From: AP-15 sp963700195
GTDB taxonomy: Bacteria > Pseudomonadota > Alphaproteobacteria > ATCC43930 > CGMCC-115725
Assembly: GCA_963700195.1 (NCBI GenBank)
Contig: CAVOWQ010000007.1
Location: 62,001 to 126,000 of the forward strand
DNA length: 64,000 nucleotides
Direction of reading: 5' to 3'
In this document: piece after piece, positions 63,763-64,000 of the stretch
Numbering within the stretch: the first letter of the stretch is position 1
How the letters are laid out: each line of letters begins with the position of its first letter
Translations under genes and position numbers: made by a program
Notes under the pieces: generated by a model
What the model was told of the DNA's origin: nothing
Databases searched by the model: none
Seen by the model: only the letters and a program-made list of their open reading frames with translations

Positions 63763-64000
63763 TCGATGCCTGCGACGATTACGAGTTTTGAAGCGCCTGC
63801 AGTCGCGCCAGAGTCTGCAGGATCGAATTGACCGCTGAAATACTTTTGCAGGGCGTCGATGAAGACACGATTGTCGGGCGTGGCGTAGGCGAATAGGGTC
63901 ATCGAAGAGCGGAACTTCAGATCATCGGGATAACTGAAGATCTGTTCAATTGGCCGTCCTTCGACGAGATTTACCAGCTTGGTGGATTCGGTGAGACGCG
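63759..64000 (-). CDS. DUF1810 family protein, 3' part (frame break)
   Basis: The 5' end lies beyond the right edge. RLTESTKLVNLVEGRPIEQI, FSYPDDLKFRSSMTLFAYAT and RVFIDALQKYFSGQFDP match the C-terminal half of DUF1810 proteins. One extra base at 63819 shifts the frame. Without it the protein ends QTLARLQALQNS and stops at 63779. As given, the frame runs on to overlap the DUF488 start. Confidence 0.85.
   Translation of the reverse strand, partial: RLTESTKLVNLVEGRPIEQIFSYPDDLKFRSSMTLFAYATPDNRVFIDALQKYFSGQFDPADSGATAGASKLVIVAGIE

Overview
The window is high-GC DNA from an alphaproteobacterium, probably of the Hyphomicrobiales/Rhodospirillales grade. The reasons are the order trpD-trpC-moaC-moeA, an alphaproteobacterial SecA tail, several class III adenylate cyclases, orphan ABC substrate-binding proteins in tandem, a multi-GAF hybrid-type sensor kinase with a DivK-like receiver, and many ATGA-type gene overlaps. 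Small dispersed palindromes (several families) sit between and even inside genes. No rRNA, tRNA or CRISPR array was seen.

Layout. 1-1.9 kb: 3' part of secA followed by a GIY-YIG gene bounded by palindromic repeats. 1.9-7.1 kb (minus): a catabolic operon (cupin, quinone reductase, enolase-superfamily enzyme), then a stress protein with an acyl-CoA ligase. 7-9.7 kb: a collapsed adenylate cyclase, an orphan SLATT-like membrane protein behind a perfect Crp-type site, and an isoprenylcysteine methyltransferase-like protein. 9.7-13.2 kb: pheS-pheT. 13.3-14.8 kb: an unknown lipoprotein pair, also behind a perfect Crp-type site. 15-18 kb: three tandem substrate-binding proteins plus remnants of more. 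18-25.4 kb: a signalling cluster (six-GAF sensor kinase, receiver, receiver-cyclase) with an inserted GxxExxY gene flanked by inverted repeats. 25-40 kb: mostly single metabolic genes (LigB-type dioxygenase, thiolase, serine hydrolase, FAD oxidoreductase, VOC, aldo/keto reductase, HpcH/HpaI aldolase, alkB, SMP-30 protein, crotonase). 40.4-44 kb: the trpD-trpC-moaC-moeA operon.

44.1-56.7 kb is the most unusual region. It opens with a full-length gabD-like aldehyde dehydrogenase gene. Six more pieces of the same gene, all on the plus strand and 40-390 bp long, are then scattered at 49.9, 51.1, 52.6, 53.3, 54.3 and 56.6 kb. Between the pieces lie accessory cassettes: a NACHT-HEAT-nuclease defence gene (broken), VapBC, a ParDE remnant with small genes, MazEF, an aminoglycoside phosphotransferase-like gene, and an encapsulin with its DyP peroxidase cargo. 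The shards look like the boundaries at which accessory modules were joined.

57-64 kb returns to ordinary genes: an amidohydrolase, a large MscS channel, an ArsR-SRPBCC-GST operon, a SnoaL-like protein, and DUF1810-DUF488.

Across the whole window, conserved genes including secA and pheT are interrupted by single-base insertions, about 25 by my count, almost always +1 and mostly outside homopolymers. Either the assembly carries uncorrected insertion errors or something biological tolerates them. Frame-broken genes below are annotated across the break.
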